DNA of 64,000 nucleotides, from NCBI GenBank assembly GCA_021030915.1, contig JAGEMR010000020.1:62001-126000 (forward strand). The letters are read 5' to 3'. The notes below the pieces were generated by a model. It ran no database searches. It saw nothing but the letters and a program-made list of their open reading frames with translations, and was not told the origin of the DNA. Positions 34,401 to 45,494 of the stretch are shown piece by piece (the first letter of the stretch is position 1; every line of letters begins with the position of its first letter). Origin of the DNA: Astrothelium macrocarpum (taxonomy: Eukaryota > Ascomycota > Dothideomycetes > Trypetheliales > Trypetheliaceae). Position numbers and translations under genes: made by a program.

Positions 34401-34880
34401 CTGGGCTAGATATGATTCTTGTGTCGATTCATCTTAAGCGTCGCAATATCCCTTCAGCCTAGGTCAATATCTATGATTCTTTCACGCTCTATAATAGTGA
34501 TCGCTTTAGTAGAGTGCAAATAGTCTTACAAGCTCATTAATTCCATTACCATTCTTGAACTGTGACCTGGTTAAATATTCCGTGCATGCCTGAATGCCAT
34601 ATCCATAAACTCCATCACCATCGTTATGCGGTGTAGCACCTATTACATGCACTATAATTGCAAGACGGCCAAACAGCAACTAAGACATTTCAGAATTAAA
34701 ATGCGATATTAGTCTCGGTACGGACCAGAGTTTTTGATCAGCGATGCCATATGACAAATGAGACAACTTTTGCCATCAATAGAATTTTAATTCTAGATTG
34801 AGAATCCCAGACTATGGATTGGCTATAGGTACGGAAAGCTAAAAGCCATTTAGTGGTAGAAGCTGGCACGTTACTGACAC
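34401..34880. other. Intergenic, convergent 3' regions
   Basis: Nothing recognised besides AT-rich 3' flanking sequence of the GPI protein gene and of the disrupted secreted-protein gene. Confidence 0.45.
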
Positions 34881-35111
34881 TCAATCATCATAGTCAGGAT
34901 GCTTACACCAAGCTGTTTCATGCTGGTCGAACTCGCCATCGGCAGGATCATCTTCACATTCATAACCAGGCGGGCAGTATTGTTCATACCATCCTTCATC
35001 ATCTATTCGGCCTGTTTCACACATGACATGAACCAAGGTTCCGTTTTCTGTATCATCTCCACAAAAAGATCCCTTGAACTCGTAAGGCTCCGGGCACTGA
35101 TCAACAGGGTA

Positions 35112-37274
35112 GGAGTCCTCCGCACGAGGTGCACGGTCGCACGAGATGCACACCCAATTTGGTTGTCCCTTATTTGGCTTCGAACCCAATTATCTTAACA
35201 ACGTAAATAGATAAATAGATAAAATTAATATGAGTGTTTCGCGATAACAATTCGAAGTTTTTGATTAATTTAAATTATTTTAAAAGCCATTTGGGGGATC
35301 GTTTTTGGTGTTGAGATCGATCTGAATTAGAACTAGCTTCGGCCTCATTATTTTTATACTATACCTTTACCTCATCAATTTGAGGCCGTTTTTGTTGTAT
35401 AGGCTGTTTTTGTCTGCTTTTTTTTTGATATTGGATCTCATTTCGGAGCTATTTTTTGATAATTCGCTGTTATTGAGCCTTCTCTTTCTGCTGAATTTCT
35501 ATCTCTTTCTGAATTTGTCTAGTTTTTTGGACTTTTTTACGTTTTTGTTATTATTGAATTTTGAATTCAAATTTCAATTATTTATCAGCTATTTTTTGAA
35601 TCTTTTATTCTTTTTTCTATTATCTTTTTTGACTCGTTTTCTGTTTTTCTCGTTCTTTTTTTTCACGAATTGTTTGTATCTTTTCAGGGTTATAAAAGAC
35701 AGTATCATCATGTTCAGATGGCTTCAATAAAGGCTTGCGTTATTTAATTCTTTTCTATTCAATTTTGACTGTCTTTTTAAGATCTTGATTCTCTCGTTTA
35801 AGAATTGCAATTCTCATTTCAAATTTCGCAAATTTAATTTCAAATTTATTTAACTGACGTTGATAATAATTATCAATTTTAATAATATATTATTTCCGAA
35901 ATTAATATCATATTATATTTGATATATAAATTATAGAATCTGAATTAAAGAATTGATTAGAATTCTCATTTGATTAAATCGAGACCATTTTAAATATTAT
36001 TGACGGGTTAAATAAATAAAGATCTATTTTGCGCCAATCGTTAATAATATTTTTGACAATAAAAGTCTATTGATAAATAATCCAAAATAAATTAAAAAAA
36101 TCGCTTTTTATAAGATTGAAAAAATCTCCTATTTTATTAAATTATTGATCCAATTTTTATGAATAATAAATCGTCAAAGAATTAAATAAATTTATATTTA
36201 ACAATTGAAATTTATGAATTGAATGAAAAAGAAATATAATTATAAGAATTTGATGAAGATTGTAAAAATTCAGAAATTCCGTGATTATATGACTGCCGTG
36301 GCCGTTAATAATAAAAAATCTATAATCGCGTTTATGATGTATTTTTTTTTTAATATTTTTTTTAAAAACGTTTCGAATTTATACGAATTCGAATTCGTTA
36401 TTCGTCCAATCATTAAACGAGATTATAAAATTGATATTATGAATAATTGAATTAAAATCTCGAAATCAGGTTTCTTAAATAACGCCAGATTTAATATCAA
36501 AAATAATTGATGGCGGTAATGATTCGCCTTCTATAAAAATTGAAGCCAAAATTGTAATTCATGTTCGGGAGCCTTTTATATCAGCTCCTTTCAAAATACC
36601 ACGTTCATAAATATCTTTAATGAAAATACGATATAATTTCGTTAATTGATTTATAACAAAACCTTTTTCGTCCATATTATAAATATTTTTGAATAATATA
36701 TTATATTATTCAATTTTAGAAATAATCTATCATAAAATTAATAAATAAATGAAATAAATCAAAATCATAAATCAATTAAAAATAAAATTGAAATTATATA
36801 TAATTATTTATTCATTTTTGAATGAGATCAAATATTATTAAAAAAACTGAATTCAAGATAAATTTATTATATTTTATAAAACGCGTCATTCAATTCTTTT
36901 CTGGTTCTTTTTTGATTATATTGGAAACAAAATTTTTGACCATTCGGTTCGTAAAAAGAATTCCACGAAAATACAATTTATTTATATATGAAATTAAAGC
37001 TGTTTTTTGAAATTTGGTGAGGAGTCCTAAGTGATCTAGGTGTGCCTTCTGAATTCCCTGGATGCGGCCTCTATGGCGGCGCGACAACGTCGAACGGCTG
37101 ACTTTATGAATTCTGGCTATCTGAGTGTAATTAGGATGTTCTTCCGCATCCGCCGCAGCAATTGCTGCCTCAATTGATCCCATTTTGATAGAGATGTAGC
37201 TGTTTGAAATTTGGTGGTGTGGGAAACATTGAGTGTGCACCTCGTGCGACCGTGCACCTCGTGCGGAGCACTCC
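35112..37274 (-). mobile_element. Pogo/Fot1-like DNA transposon, 2,163 bp, partly RIP-degraded
   Basis: Terminal inverted repeats of about 45 bases with two mismatches: each starts GGAGT then CTCCGCACGAGGTGCACGGT and repeats GCACGAG[G/A]TGCAC. TA duplications lie at 35110-35111 and 37275-37276. The right 250 bases are normal in composition and encode the start of a transposase on the minus strand; 35200-37010 is AT-rich and stop-filled. Near the left end a Lys/Glu-rich frame (about 35640-35760, minus, reading PSEHDDTVFYNPEKIQTIRE) may be the C-terminal coil. The element sits in the coding region of a small secreted protein gene, in the same orientation. Probably cannot move by itself. Confidence 0.9.
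36890..37183 (-). pseudogene. N-terminal fragment of a pogo/Fot1-type transposase
   Basis: From Met at 37183 (MGSIEAAIAAADAEEHPNYT) the frame gives a helix-turn-helix of psq type, ...QIARIHKVSRSTLSRRHRG, then LTKFQKTALISYINKLYFRG and MVKNFVSNI, which match the start of the CENP-B/Tc5 DNA-binding domain in fungal pogo transposases. The frame ends in a stop at 36890 as AT-rich decay begins; the catalytic DDE domain is not readable. An ATG 19 codons upstream lies towards the terminal repeat and is less likely. Confidence 0.8.
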
Positions 37275-37427
37275 TATGGGGACACTAATTTTTTTCTAGC
37301 AAGACTTTTCGGAACGGCCAATGCAAAGCCGGCGTGTTGAGGACTAGAATTGGCATAGGCATTAGCTAATTGGATCGCTGCCTGCTTTTCTCGTAATGGC
37401 TTTTTACAGCATAATTATGAACGCCAT

Positions 37428-38510
37428 TTGTGGGCCGTGAAAGCTTACTATGAAGAATCCCCGTACCCAAAATTGTAAGCATCCAAAAAGATAGTCATTA
37501 AACAAAAAAGGAGCATTGAACTCGCGGAGATGTGCTCCATTGTACTCCGGAATTGAAGTGGGGGTTTTTTTTTATATCAGTACAAAGTAGTGTCAGGTTT
37601 CATCTTAGGAATGGAGAGAAAAGGACAGAAAAGATGAGCATAAGAGGGAACAAGGAACAACATTTTTAATCTGGGCTTTCCATTCTTCCGGCACCATGAA
37701 CGGTCCATGATCCTAATTTAGCTCTAACGGCATGAAGAGGTCGAGTGATGGTCCATTAATTTGATCGGAACTGGACTTTAGTCTGGGATCGCGGTCAAGC
37801 CTCATCTCCAATAATAGTTGTTCGGATGAAAGCTTCGCATCTTCACCAGGAGCAGCAATGAGGGATATCGTAGTGATAGTGCAAAGGCGACGTCACGCTG
37901 CGTCAAGCGGTACTAGATTAGGTATTTCGTCACATAGACTGCAAATGTATCAATGATAATGCATGAATTAGGGAGATCATGAACTGTAATAGGTAAACTG
38001 CCTCAAAGATGTCTTCCAAACGAAAGCTTCAGTCTCCTATTACCTTGAATTTGTATTCGAGGCTCATGATTAGTTTCCAATTCTTGTTATCCACGACATT
38101 TACAGTTGCAATCCCTGGTGTCGCACGCCATTGAAATCACATAGATGTCAAGAATTGCGTAGAAAGCATCGTGATAAAAGACATTCATGAGTATCGATCC
38201 ATAAGGACGCGCCACATATTCCAACGTTTGTGCAAGGCATTGTAATTGATCCGTGCTACGCAGTAGCGGGTTTCAGGTTCAGGTCTACCTAGAGCAGACT
38301 TCCCGAATGTGCTTTTGTAGGAATAAGTGACTGTTTGGAATGCTATGAAGCCAAAAAATCGTGTCTCAAGTCATTTTAATCTACAAAAAACTTCTCCCTC
38401 ACAGAATGGGTATCGTAAATAAATACAAAAGCCGATTTATAAAAATATACAATAAATGCACATAATTCTGATCATGTCGACTCCCAAACAGAACTCCAAA
38501 TCGGACCAGC
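37428..38510. other. Intergenic with foldback copy 3
   Basis: Between the disrupted secreted-protein gene and the adhesin-like gene's stop. Apart from the repeat at 37844-38120 I see nothing. Confidence 0.45.
37844..38120. repeat. Foldback MITE-like element, copy 3 (degenerate)
   Basis: Right end is clear: GACATTTACAGTTGCAATCC then CTGGTG at 38120. Left end CACCAGGAGCAGCAATGAG at 37844 followed by GGATATCGTAGTGATAG fits the diverged consensus. Flanking 4-mers TCTT and TCGC agree only at two positions, and the arms are the most eroded of the six copies. Confidence 0.5.
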
Positions 38511-41500
38511 TCAACGACCAACACGTTGAATCGAAGAGTAAGTTATCGATATCAAGACTGTACAAAGCACCATAAACAGCACTCTCCTGTCCGATTTCTT
38601 AGACAGCGCACCGGCACTTTTCGAGGTACTGCTTGGAGCTCCTGGAATCGCAGGTTGGCTCGAAGTCGCGCCCGGTTGGTCTAACGTGGTCCACGCGCCG
38701 ACGCTGGCATATTCCGGGTCGGTAATGATGGCCATTCTCCCGTTTGAGCTGACTTCTGTAACCATACTGAGGGGCTCTGTAGTCGTATGACCTTTGCTAA
38801 CAAGCACCAGTCCGTCAGAGCCGAAACTCACGCTCTCGCCAGCTATGAGCGTGCCTGAACCACCAACGCTCAGTGTTATACTGCTATCAAGGACTACCGT
38901 ACCGTCATGACCGGGCTCGGCTATGGCAGTGTGGAAATGTCCATCGGGGGCTTTGAAGCTCGCTTCTTCTTCTTCTGCGTAAGCGGTGACCGTGCTGAAT
39001 GGGGCAAGATGTCCGTTCACGATAATGCCCGAAGAGTCAGCGCTGATGACTTGACCGTCAATGGTGGTAGCAGGTCCACTTATGCTAATGGTGATTGGCG
39101 TAGCTCCAGGCGCTGGGTTCGCGATGATGACGGTTCCTGGATGCCCTGCTTCTTGCCATGCCGTCAAAGTTTGACCATTTGGTAGAGTGAAAGGCGCATC
39201 GACTTCAGGAATGACCTGACCAGGTGTGGGTAAGGGAGCTGGAGTGATGAAAGCCTGGGTAGATCCATCGATCACAATGCCGGCGCCTGAAGGTGCAATA
39301 GATATTGTTTCGCCGGAAAGTGTAAGAGCCGACCCACCAGCGGAAAGAGTGGTTCCATCTATAATGATGTGACTTGAAGAGTCAATGGCAGTCGCGAGCT
39401 CGCTTCCAAGGCTGAAGACCGCTTCCGGCGAGACGGGCGTGTTTGGGGAGAATGGGATAGTGGAGGTGCCGACAAAGATACCATTGATACCTAGACTGAC
39501 TGTTTGGCTGTTGATAACTGCAGCCGGTCCGCCTGGAGAGAGCGTCGTACCAGCAACAACGACTGGCTGACCCGCATCCGCCGTATATGCCTTTCCACCA
39601 ACAGTGAAGATGGCTGGCAGGAGAGTTCCCTGAACTGTGAATGGCGTATAATTTTCTCCAATCCGAACACCATTCGGACCAAGACTGATACGCTGACCAT
39701 TGATGGTCTCTGCTGGACCATTGTCTGACAATGTGGTGCCAGAGATTATGAGGGGTTCCCCAGAATACGCTGAATACGGCTGACCACCTATGGTGATCAC
39801 AGCAGCTGGTTTCGCGCTCGAAGACAATGCAATGGTGCTTGCCGTTGGACCAGAGCCGATGATCAGAGAACCCGATGGGTTCATGGATACCGCTGTACCT
39901 TCGATATTTGTGACCTGTCCAGGCCGAAGAGTGCCTCCATTGCCGATTGCGACTGCCCCGGATCCGACAGCTGGAGCTGCAGAAATAGGCGTACCAGCAA
40001 TAGTTATAACAGGTTCTGTAGCTCCTGTCAGAAGAGGGATGAGGGAAGCTGCAGTACCCGATCCCACAATTAAAGAGCCAGCGGGATTTACAGAAACAGG
40101 TGTCTCGCCTATGTGAGCTGCTTGTCCGGGTGCCAGGGTCTGTCCATTCCCAAGAACTACACCTGAGCCTGCAGGCGCTGGGGAGATCAGTTGACCATCA
40201 ACGGTTGCGATTGGTTGTGAGGCTGCAGCAGCGCCTGCTGGAGAGACATCCAAGGTCGATGCCACAGGACCATTTCCGACAATAAGTGACCCTTCAGGAT
40301 TCATAGAGATAGGCGTACTTGCAATGACTGTTCCTTGCCCAGGCTGTAATGTTTGTCCGCTTCCGAAAACAATTCCGGATCCTCCTTGAGCGGCTGAGAT
40401 TGGTTGACCATCGATAGTCGCAATAGGCTGAGCAGCCGCAGGATTCGCCGATGCAGCAATGTTCACGATAGACGCCGTTGAGCCACTTCCAACAATGAGC
40501 GACCCTACCGGATTCACAGAGACTGGGGTGTTTGCAAGAACGGTTCCTTGTCCTGGATGCAGTATCTGCCCATTTCCAACAATAACACCGGAGCCTCCTG
40601 CAGCAACTGTGACTGGCCGACCACCAACCGTAGCGACTACTGGGCCTGGTACACCAGGGGAGGCAGCAGGAGCAACATTGACCGTCGAAACCTCGGGTCC
40701 ACTTCCAACTACTAATGACCCTTCTGGGTTTACGGATACAGGCGTGTTTGCCACTACAGTTCCTTGACCAGGTTGCAGAGTTTGGCCACTTCCACTTGGG
40801 CCGGCACCAACTACGATTGCGGAGCCTCCTGGCGCTGCAGATATAGGATTTCCGCCCACAGTCACAATAGGCTGCGCTTGGGGTGAGGCATTTGGAGAAT
40901 TTGGAGCAGCAGATGCGACAGCAGGAACAGCAATAGAGGTTGCCGCACCGCCAGAACCAACGACTACCGTGCCCGCCCCACCGTTCGACACCGGCTGCCC
41001 ATCGACTGTGCCCACTGCTCCAGATGCGATAGTTTGGCCATTAACAATCACATGACCAGAACCAGAAGGATCGCCAGCTACAGTTTTATCACCCACAACC
41101 GTCGATACCAGTGCACCTGTAGCCGAATGATTTGGGTCTGCTATGACTGAGCCAGGCGCTGGGGTTGGAGCTGGAGCTGGAGCTGGAGGGCTAGCATGAG
41201 CAACTGAGCTTGGTGCTCCTCCAGGACTCGGATCTGATGGGTCTCCCTGGGCAGGATCTGCTGAATGGGCCGGAAGAGCAGCCGGTCCAGAAGCGTGCGA
41301 TGCAGCGATTATAGAAGCGATGCCTCCAGCAGGATTGGAGGCTCCCCCGCCACTCCCAGCACTAGGTTCTGCTGGACTGGTAGATTCACTGTCCGAAACC
41401 GAAGAAGGTCGAAGAATGGAGCTGATTATGCCGCCAGCAGGATCAGAGGCTCCTCCGCCGCCTCCAGTGTTGGGATCTGCCGAACCGGTAGGATGAATTT

Positions 41501-44442
41501 GGGGAGAAGACGGGTTCAAAATGGAACCAATTCCTCCCCCGGCGCCGGCGCTGGTGCTTGGAGCTACAGGAGCTGGGGATTGAGCAGGTGCACTTTCCGG
41601 TACTTTGGAGCTCGTAGCCGGATCGACAGGAGCTGCCGCGGCAGAATGAGTCTGTAATGCCGTACCGGAATTTATCACTCCGCCCGGACTCGCTGGCTGA
41701 GGCATGGCACTAGCAGATGGGGTGATACCAGGGTCGGCAGCAACAGAATATTTTGACAGTCTATACGGCGGGTCGTATTGTCCACGGACATCTCCAGAGC
41801 AGGTAGCCCATGCTGGATCAACGCTCCTGAGGACATCCGAAGGAACAAAAAGAATGGGCTCATAAGGCCTGTCATGCGGGCACGAAAAGTTTGCGATTTC
41901 GGTATACGGATCGGTGTCTGCGGTGTACTCGGCACAACGAGGCTGTCGATCATAGATACTCAGGGGCACTGGTGTATTCAGATCAGTATAATTGAACCAT
42001 GCTGTGTGGGCGATTGGAAAAGGATATGTTGCCCAGATACTTGAAAGGATATTTGAGTTGGGAAGAGTGATATAAGTGTTGGAGTACGTCTTGCCGAGAC
42101 CCGAACATGAATCCGAGGCATAGAGGGAACCGTATCGAATATAAACGGTAGGGGAGGTAAATGTCGTGTTAAAGGCAAAGGCGATTGCAATATCCGAACT
42201 TGGATTTTGTCGGGCTGACAAGGGATTATTCGTCACTGGTAAAGAGACTGTTGAATTTATGAAGGGTACATCAGTCTGGGCCATAGTCCCTTCAGGCCAG
42301 TAGATTAGTTGCACAGTACCACCGGTGATGGCACAAGCTCCGCAGCCCAAAGTGCAACCAGGTGCCATAATCGAGTTAGCTGGCCAATATGTCGATTCGT
42401 ATTCGATAAAGGTTTCCTTGCCCGAGATCGTTGTTGAATAGTCTATAAAGGATGTGATGTAACCAGCATCAATGACTTGCCCTGGATAGTCCCAGAACCC
42501 AGAGTTCTCAACCGTCCAAGATTGCATATAAGCGCTTCGGATATGATTACACAAGCTAGGACCAATCGATGCCTGAGTACACGGAGGGGTCGTCCAAAGC
42601 GTAGGATTTGTAACGTATGAAGCCTCTTCATTGAACCATAAGCTGGATGCCGAGCTACACTCAGCATTGGTCCAGTTTTGCTGGCAGTCAAATTTTGCAC
42701 CAACTACAGAGAGTGATGAGAATACCATACTTTCGTAAGCTGCCCAAGTCGATTGACAATTTGACACGACAGGTGGAAGTTTGCATGAGGGCTCCACTGG
42801 GAATTTTGTGGATGGCGAGACAGTAATCCAAGATTCACTAAAGGAAGTGGACGTGACAGTAGACGTGTAGAGTGATTTGACATCGCTCGCTGGTAACCCA
42901 CTGAAGGTAAACGTCTCTGACTGTGTCGATGTTGAGGTACTAATAGCAAATCCATTGGCAGACTCGGTAGTCGTATATGTATTTGTCATGCTCTCAGTAT
43001 TGTCTTTTGTATATGCATACATGTCCTCGGACCACGTCGATATGAACGTTGTTGTTGACAAGAAAGTCCCATTGACCTGTAGATAATTGTCCGGGTTGTA
43101 TGGCTGATTTTGAGCGCTCCACGAATAGTACCAATTCCAATCCGAATAACACGCAGCTACGTAGCTGCTATAGTTCGTCAAGCCAGACGTAGCAGTTGGC
43201 AGCGGTGAGTACGGAAAAAGCGTCGAGGTATTAGTAGGAAAAATGGAATTGAACCCAGCGTCGATACTGCTTGTATTGTACCATGGTTCAGAATATGATG
43301 TGGGCACAAGGCTTTTATCAAACGTGGCACTCCCTGTTGTGATAGGGACCAAACTGCCGTTGTCGTACCTGGTAGCCGGATAGATCGTGCCATTAATTTC
43401 CAAAGCAGTCTTTTCAGGAATTGTTCCATTACAGGTTGTAACTGGTACTGCGTTATCAAGTGGCATGGAAGCCCAGCATCCTTTCGAAATCTGCATACAA
43501 GAGCCCAGCCCAGCGCCGGGTCCATAGCCGGCGCAATACTGCGTGGGGCCTACCATAAGGTAGGAAGCAACCAGAGTGGTGATGGAATCGGTGTTCAAGG
43601 CCACTGACTTGACAGATGAGATGGAGGAAAAAGTCGTCCCGACTGAGTTACTTGTCTTGGATGCGCTTGGGAGGCTTCCATTACACACCGGTGTAGGGAT
43701 TTCATTGCCGAGAGGCATAGAGGCCCAGCACCCCCCGGATATTGACACACAAGAACCGAGCCCAGCACCAGGTCCAAGACCTTGACAATAGGAAGTTGGA
43801 CCAAGCAGTAAATTGCGACCTGAGTCCGCTGTTGCAGATGTGGGAGAAGATGTGACACTTGCTTCGACGTACGAGCTAGATCTGCTCTGTGCACTGGCTT
43901 TGTTGCTTGTAGGGCTCACCGAAGAAGATTTGGTGAGAAAGGTTGCGGGCTTGGAAGATGATAATTGCCCACTGGAGTCCACAGTATAGAAACCCGAGGA
44001 CTCCACGTCCGACACAGGTACGTGAGGAGAAACATCTGAAGAGCCAACAGGCTCCACCGCGCTTCTTAATGAGCTAGCCGAAGCACCGCCTGGTTGAATT
44101 CCTGAAAGTATGTAGCTTCCAAGACCTGTAGAAGAATCCCCAAAATCTACGCCAGAGCCATGTAACGAAACGGCAGTCAGCGATGTTGAAAGCGATGTCG
44201 GAGCAGTTGCAGATTTGGGTATTGAGGACAGACCAGACCCATGCAGAACTTCAGACCTGTTCAAGGAAGGAACCGTGGTGGTATAGCTCACCGAGTGTTC
44301 TGAGCGACGATATACGTTGAGTCCAGACACATGAGGGCCTATTTTCAACATTAACTGAAGGAAACACTGTTGCGCAGCGGAATCCCTTACTAATTCCAAC
44401 TAGTCCAAGAAGGGCCATCTGGAGAAAACTGCACGACACCAT
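38511..44442 (-). CDS. Very large repeat-rich cell-surface (adhesin-like) protein, predicted GPI-anchored
   Basis: Exon 1 is 44391-44442 and encodes MVSCSFLQMALLGLVGIS, a signal peptide; a 52-nt intron (44339-44390, acceptor AATAG) joins it to a 5.8-kb second exon. Total 1,959 residues. A purely open-frame start at 44399 has no signal sequence and reads through this intron. Order: Ser/Thr-rich stalk; two copies of a cysteine module (about residues 195-235 and 276-320) sharing GPGAGLGSC and GCWASMPL; a Tyr/Trp-rich region with more cysteines; a Pro/Ala/Gly-rich stretch; then about 11 repeats of roughly 60-75 residues (about 1095-1875) with cores such as DGQPISAAQGGSG and LQPGQGTVIASTP. The C-terminus is hydrophobic (VLFMVLCTVLISI). 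Function inferred: wall-bound adhesion or surface coat. Confidence 0.82.
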
Positions 44443-45494
44443 CCTGCATGTAACACCATACTATGCATAATTTTTGTAAAGGAAAAAGCAGCACATCTCA
44501 GGTACAGAGGACGAAGAATGAGAAGAAGCAAAGACAGGGAGATGATAGAAACATGACTTTCAAGCAGAATCACACCTACTGTTGCCAAGCTAGCCGGTCG
44601 AGTTGGATTCTGTCTCATTTTAGAATAAGACTGTACCTCTCTCTGCACGACAGCAGAGCCGATTGGTAGACGGACCCATTTCATGGGATCCATCACTGTC
44701 AGGGCGGCCCATTCGCCCATGCCGTTCACCGGTATCGCAAAATGCGATCTGCTTCGGAGCTGGTGGAAACAAGGGTCAAATACGAGGGCGCCAAGGACTC
44801 ATCAGAGCGGAATGCTAGAGAAGAGCTCAGGTCGATCATGAGTTAGAGTTTGAGAGCGCTGGGCGATTTCTCAGCCTCCAACAACATTCTAGTGGCGCTA
44901 GGGCCGGCGGTCCAACATGTGGGTCCAGAGGTTCGCGGCCATCCTTGAAATGATCAGGAACGTGCACACTGGGGAAATGACGGCCGAGGCTGTGGGCTGG
45001 TGGGGGCCCTTAGAAAGGATCGCGTAGCTGCACAAATCTAGATGTCGAAGGATGCTCCCGTCTGGTCCTGATCTCGCTCAGAACATCCAATGGGAAGTTC
45101 TTCGTGTAATGAGGCGCAACTTTAGGGAGACCCTCAATCAATTGGGCAGCAGAATATTGATAACGTGTTCAGCAAGTCGCAGCATTTTCCTCAAGGCTTG
45201 AATCTTGCTGGAGGTCTCCCGGGTTTTGTCAATTTCGTGAACAGAGCGTGTAGGTCTTCCTTACCGTCAATTAGCTTTTGTGAAGGCCTTTTACACGAGG
45301 GCTTCCCCAAGCAGGTAACAAGGTGACAACTCGAAAGCAAATCGAGTATCATCTATTCGTACAATCTAACATAATTCTACAAAGGGAAAAAGAGAACGCC
45401 TGGGGGTTTCCGCAATCCTTTTTCTAGCCATGATTGCGCCATCGCTGTATGCACCAGCCATTGTCTATTCATTAAAAGAAAGTATTAGTGAAGT
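44443..45494. other. Intergenic, about 1 kb
   Basis: Contains the adhesin-like gene's upstream region and the ubiquitin protease 3' region. No gene or repeat recognised. Confidence 0.45.

Larger units (their letters stand above)
34881..37427 (-). pseudogene. Small six-cysteine secreted protein gene split by a transposon
   Basis: The 3' part (34881-35109) encodes PVDQCPEPYEFKGSFCGDD and then HVMCETG, YEQYCPPGYECEDD and TAWCKHPDYDD with six cysteines. The 5' part lies 2.2 kb away at 37277-37427: exon 1 at 37408-37427 (MAFIIM), a 64-nt intron (37344-37407, branch GCTAAT, acceptor TCTAG), then codons reading PQHAGFALAVPKS to a TAC split at the insertion. Both parts are in the same frame across one copy of the TA, and the pre-insertion length is 106 codons. 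It looks like a signal peptide plus a compact disulfide-rich domain, as in small secreted proteins of plant- or lichen-associated fungi. No family recognised. The open frame at 34881-35189 is a chimera whose first 26 residues come from the transposon end. Confidence 0.75.

Noticed and set aside
34881..35189. An intact 102-residue secreted protein gene
   Set aside because: Its first 26 residues are encoded by the transposon terminal repeat and there is no signal peptide; the true 5' end lies beyond the element.
36822..37010. Plus-strand frame resembling a transposase helix-turn-helix (RFVKRIPRKY)
   Set aside because: It is antisense to the genuine transposase start on the minus strand; resemblance comes from AT-rich composition.
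39780..41000. Regularly spaced repeats as a CRISPR-like array
   Set aside because: The repeats are in frame, code for ~70-residue protein units and diverge gradually; the organism is eukaryotic.
38907..41657. Several plus-strand frames of 60-130 codons
   Set aside because: All are shadows of the repeat region of the adhesin-like gene and repeat with its period.
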